This document shows positions 1 to 9,258 of a DNA stretch of 64,000 bases, piece after piece. Positions within the stretch are counted from its first letter, which is position 1, and each line of letters begins with the position of its first letter. The DNA lies in NCBI GenBank assembly GCA_013122435.1, contig WYDT01000007.1:62001-126000 (forward strand), read 5' to 3'. This stretch comes from Chloroflexi bacterium AL-N1. Lineage in GTDB: Bacteria; Chloroflexota; Chloroflexia; Chloroflexales; Roseiflexaceae. The notes below the pieces were generated by a model that saw nothing but the letters and a program-made list of their open reading frames with translations, searched no databases and had not been told where the DNA came from. Both the position numbers and the translations under genes were made by a program.

Positions 1-178
1 AAATCGCTTTGTGTCTGCTTAGTGGTTCTATCTCAAACTACGCTTTAGTATAGCACAGGTCGTGTGCGAGAGCAACCCTTTTTTTAAAGGGCCTATGTGC
101 ATCTGTCTCGAGAGTTATTTGATGTGCTTTTTTTGTCCCCCATCATATTTCGTATCAATCAATAAAGTATGGTAGAAT

Positions 179-1267
179 ATGCTTATGATAGCAATTCACC
201 ATACTGAAAAGAAACAAGTTGTTGCCCAACGCAGTGCGGAACTGTCGGTCATAGAAATGCGTGGTGTAAGCAAGCGTTTTGGGAAACATACCTTAGCTGT
301 AAATGATGTATCCCTGTCGGTCCAGCAAGGTCGTTTAGTGGCCCTGCTTGGCCCAAGTGGATGTGGCAAATCAACGACGCTCCGTTTAGTGGCAGGTCTC
401 GAGTTTCCCGATCAGGGTGAGATATGGTTAGCTGGTAAGCGTGTAGCCGGTGATGGGGCGTGGCTCCCGCCCGAGGTTCGTCGCGTCGGGATGGTGTTTC
501 AGGATTATGCCCTTTTCCCACACCTGACCATTGGTGACAATATCGCATTTCCGCTGACCAATATGCCAGCTAGACGGCGTCATCAGCGTGTCGGCGAGTT
601 GCTCGAATTAGTTGGCCTTGCTGGTCTTGCACAACGCTACCCACATCAAATCTCAGGTGGCCAGCAACAACGGGTTGCTTTGGCGCGGGCGATGGCTGCT
701 GATCCGGCTGTGGTGCTGTTAGACGAGCCCTTTTCTAACCTCGATACGGCACTCCGCACCACGACACGTGAGGAAGTGCGTACTATCCTTGCTGCTGCAG
801 GTGCCACGACCATGCTGGTAACACACGATCAGGAAGAAGCTTTTAGTCTTGCAGACACCGTTGCAGTGATGTTGGATGGGATATTGATTCAGGTTGGTAC
901 ACCACAAGATATTTATCTGCGCCCTGCGACACGTGCTGTGGCAAGCTTCGTTGGGGCCGCGACATTCCTGCCTGGTGAGGCGTATGGTGATACCGTGGTG
1001 TGTGCACTTGGGACGTTGCCATTAGCGCGACCGGCCCACGGTGATGTCAATGTACTGTTGCGCCCCGAGTCAGTCGTGATTCAACCTGACATAGTGGGGA
1101 ATGCGTGTGTCAGAGAGGTGCGCTTTTTTGGGGCCTATCAGGCAACATGTATTCAACTGCGTGATGGAACCTGTCTGGATGCACGTGCTATCCCTCAGCT
1201 CGATCTTCGGCCTGATACGCCAGTTGCTGCAACTGTGGCTGGGCCAGTGATGGCTTACGCTACCTGA
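179..1267 (+). CDS. Iron(III)-type ABC transporter ATP-binding protein (FbpC-like)
   Basis: This 362-residue ATPase should power import by the permease and binding protein encoded nearby on the other strand. The Walker A motif GPSGCGKST, a Q-loop in VFQDYALFPHL, the signature SGGQQQRVALARA, Walker B VVLLDEP and the H-loop LVTHDQ are all intact, and the last ~80 residues look like a TOBE-type regulatory domain, as in iron, molybdate and polyamine importers. A possible -10 element (TAGAAT, 173-178) lies directly on the first codon, so translation may begin at the internal ATG at 257, which gives the usual short N-terminus. The gene is convergent with the DtxR-family gene and overlaps it by 13 bp. 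The iron substrate is inferred from the cluster. A polyamine or other anion substrate is the alternative. Confidence 0.85.
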   Translation: MLMIAIHHTEKKQVVAQRSAELSVIEMRGVSKRFGKHTLAVNDVSLSVQQGRLVALLGPSGCGKSTTLRLVAGLEFPDQGEIWLAGKRVAGDGAWLPPEVRRVGMVFQDYALFPHLTIGDNIAFPLTNMPARRRHQRVGELLELVGLAGLAQRYPHQISGGQQQRVALARAMAADPAVVLLDEPFSNLDTALRTTTREEVRTILAAAGATTMLVTHDQEEAFSLADTVAVMLDGILIQVGTPQDIYLRPATRAVASFVGAATFLPGEAYGDTVVCALGTLPLARPAHGDVNVLLRPESVVIQPDIVGNACVREVRFFGAYQATCIQLRDGTCLDARAIPQLDLRPDTPVAATVAGPVMAYAT

Positions 1268-1998
1268 TCTGGGTGCTCTTCCTCTTCGAGGGTGTCATAC
1301 TCGCCCCAAAGTACCATCGCAATATCTGGAGAGATGCTTATTTCACGATTACCGTAGCGTAGTGTGACACCATACAGCGATGAGGTGATTAACACATACA
1401 CGGTGGTCCCTGGTACCAGTAAATTCCCTTGAAGATAACGTAAGAGGTCGATCTGCTCCTCGGCTTCCTCTGCCACCCGTCGAATAATAAAGTTGCCCTG
1501 ACCTTGCACGGTATCAAGGCGCACAAAGCCTTGTTCACGAACGTTACGTCCGGGGATGAGGTTTCCGTGTGGACAAGTGGTTGCATGGCTTACCAAAGCA
1601 CTGATATGTGCTTCAAGTGTTGGTGAGAGTGCTTGCTCCAGCCGTAATGCTTCATGATGCACGAGATGCCATGACATACCCATTATCTCGCTGAGGAAGC
1701 ATTCGAGTATGTAGTGTTGTTGCACCATGGTCTCGGCAAGTGCAAGACCAGTAGCTGTGAGCGTAATACTCCCTTTCCGATTGATAAAGCCTCGTGCTAC
1801 CAGTTGTTGGAGTGTTTGTGTAACCGTTGAAGCTGTGACATTGAGCCAGCGTGTCACATGTGCCGCAATAACAGGTTCACTCTGCTGGAGTAAATGGTAG
1901 ATGACGCGGAGGTACATGCGTTCACGGATTGTTAAGTTGTTGACGTTGTCTGCTTCATTGTGGGAGGCATTATCAGGTAGTGTGATACCGTTATTCAT
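1255..1998 (-). CDS. DtxR/MntR-family metal-dependent transcriptional regulator
   Basis: This 247-residue protein is a metalloregulator predicted to repress metal-uptake genes when Fe2+ or Mn2+ is replete. An N-terminal winged helix (about residues 25-85) is followed by the family metal-binding and dimerisation region, visible as MGMSWHLVHHEALRLE, and then by a CPHG element matching the DPHG of the family. The C-terminal ~75 residues resemble the FeoA/SH3-like domain of the long DtxR subfamily. Its ATG overlaps the permease stop codon in an ATGA arrangement, so it is probably translationally coupled to and co-transcribed with the transporter it controls. Which metal is sensed cannot be decided from sequence alone. 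Confidence 0.88.
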   Translation of the reverse strand: MNNGITLPDNASHNEADNVNNLTIRERMYLRVIYHLLQQSEPVIAAHVTRWLNVTASTVTQTLQQLVARGFINRKGSITLTATGLALAETMVQQHYILECFLSEIMGMSWHLVHHEALRLEQALSPTLEAHISALVSHATTCPHGNLIPGRNVREQGFVRLDTVQGQGNFIIRRVAEEAEEQIDLLRYLQGNLLVPGTTVYVLITSSLYGVTLRYGNREISISPDIAMVLWGEYDTLEEEEHPDQVA

Positions 1999-3638
1999 AC
2001 CAGACTCCTCTCAGGCAATTCATCGCGTTCTTGCACGACACGGTCGAGACCAAAGCGGCCTACTGTATAGACCAATCCAAGGGTGAAGGTTGTAAGAACG
2101 ATCAAGAACAGCGCGGGTGGTGCAGCTTGTGTATACACCGAGTCGTTAGCGGCTTCCCACACACGAATGGCCAATGTATCGAATCCTGGGGGACGGAGAA
2201 TAACCAGGAGGGGTAATTCCTTCATTGCGGTAACGAAGACGAGAGCCCAACCGGCGAGCAAGCCAGGGGCGGCCAATGGAATGGTGACACGCCAGAGGGT
2301 CATCCACAGTCCCTGCCCCATGGTATGTGCTGCTTGTTCAAGTGTTGGTGACACCAATTCTAAGGTTGATTCGCCTATCGTTATCGCTTTGGGCAGCAAA
2401 CTGAATGCTAAGCCCAGCACCAGTGCGAGGAGTGTGGCATAGATAGGTGTCTGGATGAAAAACATTAAAAAGCCTAAGCCCACAATAATACCGGGGAAGG
2501 CAAAGGCGATTTTGCTCAGATTAAGCAAGGTTTGACCAAATGGCCCACGAAAACGTACTGCCAGATAGGTCGGGATAAGTGCCAGCAATGTTGCCAGTGT
2601 GGCTGCGAGGAGTGAGAGCACGAGGCTGTTCACGCCATATTGCCAGATGCTCTGGGCATCGACATTCCAGATGCGATCAATCTCGGTTGGTGTGAGTATA
2701 CCGCGTAAGGTTAAGCCAATCAGTACTGTTAGCGGTAAGAACAAAGACAGTGTCGCGAGGACAAAAATAAAACTGAAAGCGACCCAACGCCACATCCCGA
2801 GGGGGATAACTCTGCGAGGCCGCCAGTTACTTGCACGGGTGTATCGGCGATCACGTCGATGAAGCCATCCCTCGCTTAGCAACAGGGGCAAGCTGATACC
2901 GATGAGGCCCAAACTGATGATTGAGGCTGCCGTACGACCAATCTCGCCTGCGAACTGCCGATAGACGGCGGTCGTAAAGGTCTGATAGCGTAGCAGCGCG
3001 ACCGTGCCAAAATCGGAGAGCACATAGAGACCAGTCAGGAGTGAACCGGCGGCAATGGCTGGAATCAAGAGACGTATAGTAAGCGCAGAGAACACGCCCC
3101 ACGTGCCACGCCCTGCAATCCGCGCCGCTTCATCCAGTGTTGCATCGAGCGACCGTAGCGCCGCTGCCACTGCCAGAAATACATAGGGAAAAGTATACAG
3201 ACTCATGATTGCTGTGACACCCCACAGGTTGAATAAGGGGGGCAGGGGGAATTGATGTCTTTCAAATCCAAAATAGCTAATGGCCATGTGATCCACAAAG
3301 CCACCACGGCGTAGTAAAAACATATAGCACACGGCTGCAACATAACCAGGTATTGCCAATGGTAAAGCCAGTACCCAGCGCCAAACGTTACGTCCTGGCA
3401 CATCGGTACGCTCAATAAGCCAGGCAGTTGTGACCCCCATGACGCAGGTGCATGTAATAACTGTGACAACCAGTACTAATGTATTTTGGGTCAAGCGGAT
3501 TATTTGTCCGGTCCACAGACGTTGCCATAACGCTGGATCGCCCTGGAAGGCGTGGTACGTGATATAGATAAGGGGGAGTGCGGTACAGAGACAAATCACT
3601 GTTGCGATAATGTACAACACGAAGGGTATACGTTGCAT
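1995..3638 (-). CDS. Iron(III)-type ABC transporter permease, two fused permease domains (FbpB-like)
   Basis: This integral membrane protein (~547 residues, about 12 hydrophobic segments) forms the translocation channel of the importer. Each half carries a binding-protein-dependent permease loop: EAARIAGRGTWGVF in the first and EQAAHTMGQGLWMTL in the second. The fused architecture is typical of iron and thiamine permeases. An upstream in-frame Met would make the gene overlap the binding-protein gene by 53 bp. The Met at 3638 (MQRIPFVLY) is preferred because it directly precedes the first membrane helix and leaves a short intergenic hairpin. The stop overlaps the start of the DtxR-family gene. 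Confidence 0.85.
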   Translation of the reverse strand: MQRIPFVLYIIATVICLCTALPLIYITYHAFQGDPALWQRLWTGQIIRLTQNTLVLVVTVITCTCVMGVTTAWLIERTDVPGRNVWRWVLALPLAIPGYVAAVCYMFLLRRGGFVDHMAISYFGFERHQFPLPPLFNLWGVTAIMSLYTFPYVFLAVAAALRSLDATLDEAARIAGRGTWGVFSALTIRLLIPAIAAGSLLTGLYVLSDFGTVALLRYQTFTTAVYRQFAGEIGRTAASIISLGLIGISLPLLLSEGWLHRRDRRYTRASNWRPRRVIPLGMWRWVAFSFIFVLATLSLFLPLTVLIGLTLRGILTPTEIDRIWNVDAQSIWQYGVNSLVLSLLAATLATLLALIPTYLAVRFRGPFGQTLLNLSKIAFAFPGIIVGLGFLMFFIQTPIYATLLALVLGLAFSLLPKAITIGESTLELVSPTLEQAAHTMGQGLWMTLWRVTIPLAAPGLLAGWALVFVTAMKELPLLVILRPPGFDTLAIRVWEAANDSVYTQAAPPALFLIVLTTFTLGLVYTVGRFGLDRVVQERDELPERSLV

Positions 3639-3651
3639 AGGTTTATGGTGT

Positions 3652-3681
3652 AGCGCCACATATAATTGTATGTGTGGCGCT
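3652..3681 (-). promoter_or_regulatory. Intercistronic hairpin between binding-protein and permease genes
   Basis: AGCGCCACA (3652-3660) pairs perfectly with TGTGGCGCT (3673-3681) around a 12-nt AT-rich loop. It lies in the 58-bp gap between the solute-binding protein stop and the permease start. Hairpins in this position often protect the binding-protein message or partly terminate transcription, giving an excess of binding protein over permease. That role is inferred. Confidence 0.5.
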
Positions 3682-3696
3682 GTGTGATGATATGAT

Positions 3697-4914
3697 TTAG
3701 GGCATTCCGACAGTCTGGATCTGTTCGCGGGCCGTGGGCGCATCATCAACCAGTGTTTTCAAGTTTATGTCGGCGATCGTAAAATCATCAGGGTTTGGTA
3801 CGCCATCTGCCAGCGGGATGTCTGCTTTGACTGGCCATTCAAAATTCCCCTGTGCGTAGATGGTCTGCCCGGTCGTATCGAGCATAAAGTCAACAAACGC
3901 CTGAGCTAACTCAAGGGTTTCGCCTTCAGTTCCCTGCAAAATACCAATGTTCGTTGAGTTCACGATCAGCCCTATTTCGTCGTCGCCTTGATCGGGCCAC
4001 ACAATTCCTACAGGTGCGCCTTCCTCCAGTGAGAGGAAATAGTAGTAGTGATTGACCAACCCCAGTTCGATTTCTCCCGTACCCACGGCTTGCCGAATAT
4101 CGGTGTGGCTACCAGAGAAGAGCGTGTTGTTATCAACCAGCCCCTGAATCCAGCCTGCGGTCGTTTCTTCATCCAGCAGCCGGTTGAGCGCGACAATTGT
4201 TGCGACCATGGCCCCATTGGTACTATCAGCAGAACCGATGCGGTCTGACCATTCCGGGTCGGCAAGTGCGGTCAAAGAGGTGGGTACCTCATCTTCGCTC
4301 AACAGATCCGTGTTGTACATCAGGACACGCCCCCGTAACGTCAGCGCCGTCCAGCTTCCATCATCAGCGCGATACTGTTCAGGAACAGCAAGGATGAGTT
4401 CTGACTCATTGGGCTGAAACACTCCGCTTGCATACAGATCTTCCATGGTGAGTGTGTCACTATTGATGAACACATTTGCCTGTGGGTTGGCTTGTTCTTC
4501 CAGAATACGTGCACCTAATTCGCTGTTACTTCCATTGACGGAGGTTACCGTAATGTTCGGGTATTGCTCGTTGAAAGCTTCAAGCACACCATTGATTAAG
4601 GCTTCGCTACGAGTGGTGTAGAGCACTAACTCGCCGGAGAGACTTGCGTCGACTACTGCTCCAGCAGTGCCTTCTTCAGCAGTTGCAGTAGTGGCAGTTT
4701 CGTCCTCGGTAGTGGCTTCATCTTCGGCTGGTGTAGCTTCTTCGGTGGTGGCTTCTTCGGCAGTAGCCTCTTCCTCTGCTGGTGCCGTTTCTTCGGCGGC
4801 GGGTGCATCTGTTTCCGGGGCGTTTGCGGCGGGTGCTCCACCACAGGCGGCCAGAATAAGGAGCATCACAAGGGTGGTAATACCCCAAAGCGTCCATACG
4901 TTGTGTCGGTACAT
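3697..4914 (-). CDS. Iron(III)-type ABC transporter substrate-binding lipoprotein
   Basis: This 405-residue extracytoplasmic binding protein should deliver ferric iron to the permease encoded downstream. The N-terminus is a lipoprotein signal peptide with lipobox LAAC, so the mature protein is probably anchored through its Cys. A low-complexity Ala/Glu/Thr spacer follows to about residue 85. The binding fold starts at LVLYTTRSEALINGVLEAF and continues with motifs usual for FbpA/FutA-like proteins, such as VNGSNSELGARI and a C-terminal region that predicts partial unfolding sites for ligand exchange. It is first in the operon binding protein, permease, regulator. Specificity for iron rests on family resemblance and the DtxR neighbour. 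Confidence 0.86.
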   Translation of the reverse strand: MYRHNVWTLWGITTLVMLLILAACGGAPAANAPETDAPAAEETAPAEEEATAEEATTEEATPAEDEATTEDETATTATAEEGTAGAVVDASLSGELVLYTTRSEALINGVLEAFNEQYPNITVTSVNGSNSELGARILEEQANPQANVFINSDTLTMEDLYASGVFQPNESELILAVPEQYRADDGSWTALTLRGRVLMYNTDLLSEDEVPTSLTALADPEWSDRIGSADSTNGAMVATIVALNRLLDEETTAGWIQGLVDNNTLFSGSHTDIRQAVGTGEIELGLVNHYYYFLSLEEGAPVGIVWPDQGDDEIGLIVNSTNIGILQGTEGETLELAQAFVDFMLDTTGQTIYAQGNFEWPVKADIPLADGVPNPDDFTIADINLKTLVDDAPTAREQIQTVGMP

Positions 4915-5344
4915 ATTTGTCCTGACTTTCTAGATTGAACAATGTACTGTCATTCTGCGATGTATGTATATGATCTGTTTTGCGGCACTATGAGTGTAAT
5001 TGTCTGGATCTTAGCGTTTATTACATGTCATTGTGTAACCTCAGTGAGCCAAACCGCATCCCATATGCCATTTTTTTGTATTACTTCTGGTGGATGAATG
5101 ACAATCGTTAGCATATACGAACATTATGATTTTGTCAATGTGAGAACATTTTTTGTTCTATTGTATAAACATACAAAAATTAACTCAGTTAAAATATTGG
5201 ATTTAGCTACATAAATACCTAAGTATAAGCTAACTATTTTCGTTTTGTTACTTCGCTGACAGGTACTTATACGTCTTTTGAACCAACATCGGGTACAATT
5301 CCATCGATACCTATTGGCTTGATGTATGTCGTAAGGAGGCTGCC
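4915..5344. other. 430-bp divergent intergenic region between iron operon and radical SAM gene
   Basis: This AT-rich stretch must hold the promoters of the leftward iron operon and the rightward radical SAM gene. It contains the palindrome annotated at 5180-5192 and a strong ribosome-binding site AAGGAGG at 5333-5339, five bases before the radical SAM start codon. No coding sequence was recognised. Confidence 0.6.
5180..5192. promoter_or_regulatory. Palindrome, possible metalloregulator operator
   Basis: TTAACT-C-AGTTAA is a perfect 6-bp inverted repeat with a one-base centre, in the region between the iron operon and the radical SAM gene. It is a plausible operator for the DtxR/MntR-family protein of the operon. 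It does not match the classic DtxR box closely, so the assignment is weak. Confidence 0.3.
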
Positions 5345-6559
5345 ATGCAAGTGGTGCGTCACTTATCTATCCCTGGTATGGGCGAAGTCTACTTTAATAA
5401 GCAGCCTTACCATCTGACTATTTCAGAGAATCTCCAACAACACTACTCGTTTGATCCGGCTGGTCGGTTGCTCACCAGCTATCTTAATGGGGTGAACTAT
5501 CGTCGGGGTCTAAACAATGCGGTCCTGCGAAGAGAACAAATCGATACAGATGGCAAGACCCGTCGTATGCTTTCTGCAGACGAGATCGAAGCCTTGATAG
5601 CCGATATTCGTGCACGTGTCGTCTCTATCACAGAACATGTGCAATACAGTGAGCTGACTGATCTGCTGCCGTGGTTGCACGCGATTCTGGACTGGGACTA
5701 CCCGCGATTGTGCCAGGAGCATGAGCGCTTTCGCGGTATCTACAAACCGATCAGCATTCTCCCTCCCGATCAGTATCAAGCGGTAGTGCTGCAAGCGGCT
5801 GAGGGGTGTTCGTGGAATCGGTGTACCTTCTGCACGCTGTATCGTGATCGGGCCTTTCGTGTGAAATCTCCCGACGACTTTCAGTTGCATATCCATCAGG
5901 TAAAAGACTTTATTGGCGAGGCTATTGGCTTACGTAAGTCTCTTTTTTTAGGAGATGCAAATGCCCTGATTATGCCACAGCCGCGGCTGCTTGAGTTATT
6001 ACGCATTACCAACGAAGAATTCCCCATCGGTATACGCAGAGCCGGTGGGTCAACTTTCCAGGGCATCTACTCCTTTCTCGATATTTTTGGGGCTGAACGA
6101 AAAACACAGCATGATTATCAAGCATTACAGGCGCTGGGTGTCAAGCGTATTTACGTGGGGCTTGAGACAGGAGATCAGGAACTGTTTACGTTATTGAATA
6201 AGCCGGGGTCGCCTCAAGCCTGTGTGGAAGCGGTACATATGATCAAGCAGGCGGGCATTGCAGTGGGTATTATCTTGTTGGCGGGTGTGGGTGGCGCTAC
6301 ATTGGCCACGCAACACGTGGCTCACTCCATCGCATGTGTCACAGCTATGGATCTTGCTGCAGATGATCTCATTTATGTTTCCCTCTTGGTTTTGTCGGGA
6401 ATGGAAGCCTATACACAACAAATGCACGCTATTGGTACCCGTGCATTGACGCAATCGGAACTGTCGCAACAGGTCTCAATCCTTAAAAAAGGACTGCGTG
6501 CGGTATATGTTGGTGGTCCCAAAGTGAGTCTCTATCACATCGAAGAATTTATCTATTGA
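5345..6559 (+). CDS. Radical SAM domain protein
   Basis: This 404-residue protein is predicted to bind a [4Fe-4S] cluster and cleave S-adenosylmethionine to generate a 5'-deoxyadenosyl radical. The cluster motif is at about residues 156-164, GCSWNRCTFC, with CX4CX2C spacing and followed by LYRDR. This resembles the B12-independent COG1032-like group rather than the classic CX3CX2C. A later YVGLETGD segment fits the SAM-binding beta-strand region. The first ~100 residues match no domain I recognise. The start is supported by AAGGAGG five bases upstream. The substrate is unknown. The gene overlaps the WYL regulator tail-to-tail by 7 bp. Confidence 0.8.
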   Translation: MQVVRHLSIPGMGEVYFNKQPYHLTISENLQQHYSFDPAGRLLTSYLNGVNYRRGLNNAVLRREQIDTDGKTRRMLSADEIEALIADIRARVVSITEHVQYSELTDLLPWLHAILDWDYPRLCQEHERFRGIYKPISILPPDQYQAVVLQAAEGCSWNRCTFCTLYRDRAFRVKSPDDFQLHIHQVKDFIGEAIGLRKSLFLGDANALIMPQPRLLELLRITNEEFPIGIRRAGGSTFQGIYSFLDIFGAERKTQHDYQALQALGVKRIYVGLETGDQELFTLLNKPGSPQACVEAVHMIKQAGIAVGIILLAGVGGATLATQHVAHSIACVTAMDLAADDLIYVSLLVLSGMEAYTQQMHAIGTRALTQSELSQQVSILKKGLRAVYVGGPKVSLYHIEEFIY

Positions 6560-7533
6560 TCTGACGCGGTTTCACGAGCAACAATCGCCTGTGCAGTTTC
6601 AAGTACGCTGGTGTACAACTCCTGCGGCTCTATTATTTCGACAGCCGTCCCAAGACCAAGGACATGCATGTGTGCCTCTCCTGGTGAATTATAGGTTACA
6701 CGCAATGTAACCCAACCAGTGCTATCTGGTTCACTCATGTGCTCGTAGCGCCCTTCCATGTGTGCTGGGAAGACCCACAACACGTCGATATGTACACGCA
6801 ATGTGGCCGGGTAGGGTGGGAAACTGGCTAGCATATGCTGTTCAAAGGATCTACGTGCATCTTCCCAGTAGGCAATCAAATCAAAATCACCATCCCGTTC
6901 GAAATAAGTTTCCTGGAGTTGTACCTGAGACAGACGATCTAGACGGTAAGTTCGCATAGTTCCACCTGGCTCTTTTCCGATCAGATACCACACATTGCCT
7001 TTCGCTACCAGTGCATAGGCTTCAAGTATTCGCTCGATTTCGCCGTGCTCGACAGTTTGGTAGATGATATAAATCAGACGATCTTCCCAGACCGCCTGTT
7101 GTAAATCTTCAAAGAAGGGCGGACGTTCGTTGTTTTGAAACCAGTTGGTCGGGTCAACATAGAATCGCTGTCGCAATTGTTCCACATCGTTACGTTGTCT
7201 GCTGGGCAATGCTGCGAATAATTTGAGGAGGGTCTCTTCAATCGCGTTGGCCAGACCGAGATCGCTCAGTGGTCCTGCTGCACGAGACATGAAGAGCGCG
7301 TGTATTTGTGCTGGTGATAATCCGGTGAGTGAAATACGATAGTTTTCATCTAAGAACACGCCTCCGTGGGTTCCCGGTTGCGTATAGATGGGTACGCCCG
7401 CCACGCTTAGCGCATTGATATCACGATAAATTGTTCGTTCAGAGACCTCTAAACGTGTGGCTAATTCCTGGGCAGTCATGTGGTTACGCGCACTCAGGAA
7501 CAGCATCATTGAGAGGAGGCGGTCAGCTCGCAT
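6553..7533 (-). CDS. HTH/WYL-domain transcriptional regulator (YafY family)
   Basis: This ~326-residue protein has an N-terminal helix-turn-helix (about residues 1-65, including VSERTIYRDINALSVAGVPI) followed by a WYL-type ligand-binding domain and a C-terminal WCX-like region. WYL domains sense nucleic acid or small ligands and regulate genes next to them. The Met at 7533 (MRADRLLSMM) is the family-typical start. An in-frame Met 12 codons upstream adds an unusual hydrophobic leader and is less likely. It is divergent from the DinB-like gene, and the palindrome at 7573-7591 lies between them, which suggests autoregulation and control of that neighbour. Confidence 0.87.
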   Translation of the reverse strand: MRADRLLSMMLFLSARNHMTAQELATRLEVSERTIYRDINALSVAGVPIYTQPGTHGGVFLDENYRISLTGLSPAQIHALFMSRAAGPLSDLGLANAIEETLLKLFAALPSRQRNDVEQLRQRFYVDPTNWFQNNERPPFFEDLQQAVWEDRLIYIIYQTVEHGEIERILEAYALVAKGNVWYLIGKEPGGTMRTYRLDRLSQVQLQETYFERDGDFDLIAYWEDARRSFEQHMLASFPPYPATLRVHIDVLWVFPAHMEGRYEHMSEPDSTGWVTLRVTYNSPGEAHMHVLGLGTAVEIIEPQELYTSVLETAQAIVARETASDQ

Positions 7534-7572
7534 ATAGCTTATCCCAAACAGTAATAGAGCACAGAACACATT

Positions 7573-7591
7573 CCTGACATAAGATGTCAGG
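7573..7591. promoter_or_regulatory. Palindromic operator candidate for the WYL regulator
   Basis: CCTGACAT-AAG-ATGTCAGG is a perfect 8-bp inverted repeat with a 3-bp centre, 39 bp upstream of the WYL regulator start and 74 bp upstream of the divergent DinB-like start. Its symmetry suits a dimeric HTH protein. Binding by the WYL protein is inferred from position. Confidence 0.6.
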
Positions 7592-7665
7592 GAGTCGCTG
7601 ATACAGTATCACAAACATCTGAAATAGCAAGTCAGCATATGTTTACAAGAAACATGGAGGTTGTC

Positions 7666-8142
7666 ATGAACAGTTTTGCCAAGGATTACATGCCCATTTT
7701 TCAAGCCGTTCAGTCTTTGCGTGGGCAGTTAATGGACTGTTTGACGGATGAGGATTTGCGTTATGAGTTGCCGGGTAATAACCCAACGCTTGGCGTTCTG
7801 TGTAAAGAAATAGGAGATATCCAATCCTCATATATCCAATCACTCAAGACCCATACACAAAATTTTACTGTTCATAACGAAACAGCAGGATTAGCTGAGG
7901 GTGTTACTCAATTGAAGACCTGGTTCAACGAACTTGATAACGAACTACACACGCTGGTCACAGGTTTCTCAGAAGAGGATTTGGGACAGATGATCGACCG
8001 AGGACACGCTTTTGTATTGCCTGTGGTAGCACAACTCCACGTGTACAAAGAGGCGCTGCTCCTTTTCTATGGGAGAGCAAGTGTCTATCTCAAAGCGATA
8101 GGTAAATCGCCATCTCAACAATGGGAACTATGGGTTGGGTAG
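7666..8142 (+). CDS. DinB-like helical-bundle protein
   Basis: This 158-residue protein has the length and helical pattern of the DinB/YfiT superfamily, whose members are four-helix bundles that often bind a metal and act in thiol transfer or stress responses. Similarity is to the overall fold only (LRGQLMDCLTDEDLRYEL near the N-terminus, then a VAQLHVYKEALL helix). The three-His metal site is not clear. The start at 7666 is chosen because GGAGG (7656-7660) precedes it by five bases. A nine-codon longer reading frame has no such site. It is probably the target of the divergent WYL regulator, a common pairing. Confidence 0.6.
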   Translation: MNSFAKDYMPIFQAVQSLRGQLMDCLTDEDLRYELPGNNPTLGVLCKEIGDIQSSYIQSLKTHTQNFTVHNETAGLAEGVTQLKTWFNELDNELHTLVTGFSEEDLGQMIDRGHAFVLPVVAQLHVYKEALLLFYGRASVYLKAIGKSPSQQWELWVG

Positions 8143-8180
8143 GAGTCTGACCGTCTTGTTGGGTGCTATTCAGTACGAGA

Positions 8181-8215
8181 ACACCGCGCTTGTCATGAAA
8201 CTGCAACCGCGGTGT
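8181..8215 (+). terminator. Terminator hairpin between convergent genes
   Basis: ACACCGCG (8181-8188) pairs with CGCGGTGT (8208-8215), followed by CTGTTTGCT. It lies between the DinB-like gene and the convergent protease gene and could serve both. Confidence 0.5.
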
Positions 8216-8247
8216 CTGTTTGCTAACCAAACGTAATGTGGAATGCT

Positions 8248-9258
8248 CTAGAACCCAGAGTCATAGAAACTCTTTGTGTCACTGTTGAAGTAAGGAGAGT
8301 ATAATTCATTAGCTCCAGGAACAATGTAACTGTTTGTACCATTTAGCGCATTACCATTAATAATGAATGGCCCGCCACTCGTGCCACCGTTCATGGGGCA
8401 ACTGATGCCATATGTCGCTGGTGAGCCTATTCCTAGCTTTAACAAGGTTGACCAACAAAAAATCATCCGTTGTCCATTGTAGGGATCTTCGGCAGGATAG
8501 CCAACGGACAAATACTGCTGGTTATAGTCCTGGTTATAAGCAAAACCAAGAATACCAGTACAGGCAGTATTGGGATTGCTGACTAACACTTTTGCGTAAT
8601 CGTGGTCAGGGTCAAGACCATCTCTTGTTCCATTGTTATACCAGTCACTGGTTGTTTTGGCCTGAGTAATCGTCCATTGTCCACACGGGGCATACCCATC
8701 ATAATATTGCGGGACAAAAACCATGTCCGTTGACCAACCAAATTCCAACCCACTTCCTCTATGGACACAATGGCCAGCTGTCCAGACTTCGTTTTCTCTG
8801 ATAACCGCACCCGAACATACTGCACTAAAAAAGGTGCCGTAAATATCTCTTTGTCGAAAGAAAATTTTTCCAACAGTACTATATGGATACTCACTGTAGG
8901 GATTGACTTCACCAGACCAATCAATACTGGAATTATCCGCGTACTTTTGATCAGGAAGTTTGCCAGGAATAATACCGGCAGGACCATCTGGCATTGCACG
9001 ATTGATGTCTGAGATCTGGTTCTTATCAATCTTGGTCATCAGCGGGACCGCATTCTCCATTTCTTCTTTTGTCCAAGCTATTGCTGTAGTTTGATTCATA
9101 AGTGGTGATGTAACGATACCATCTTCGGAAACACTACGAGGATCAGGGTTATTGCTTGCATTAGCGATATTGTTCAGCGCAAACGATGTAATCAGTATGA
9201 CTGCGAAGATAAGGCTATAGAAAGTGCATCGATGGACATGATGTTGAAATTTTTACAT
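8248..9258 (-). pseudogene. Secreted trypsin-like serine protease with stop codon directly after the start ATG
   Basis: The frame encodes a chymotrypsin-fold protease closely related to the intact gene at 9658-10656. Catalytic His lies in TAGHCV, Asp in DPDHDYAKV and Ser in GGTSGGPF. An internal Met at 9099 would give a 283-residue protein without an export signal. Reading the frame further upstream reveals a signal peptide (…YSLIFAVILITSFAL…) followed by NPDPRSVSEDGIVTS, matching the paralogue. The expected ATG at 9256-9258 is preceded by GGGAG at 8-base spacing, but the second codon is TAA (9253-9255), and no ATG, GTG or TTG follows before the mature part. A change of AAA to TAA would explain it. 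It is either a recent pseudogene, a sequence error or a case of readthrough. Confidence 0.72.

Noticed and set aside
4653..4942. Short frames of Ala/Ser/Val or Pro/Lys composition over the start of the iron-binding lipoprotein gene
   Set aside because: They arise from the low-complexity Ala/Glu/Thr spacer codons read in other frames.
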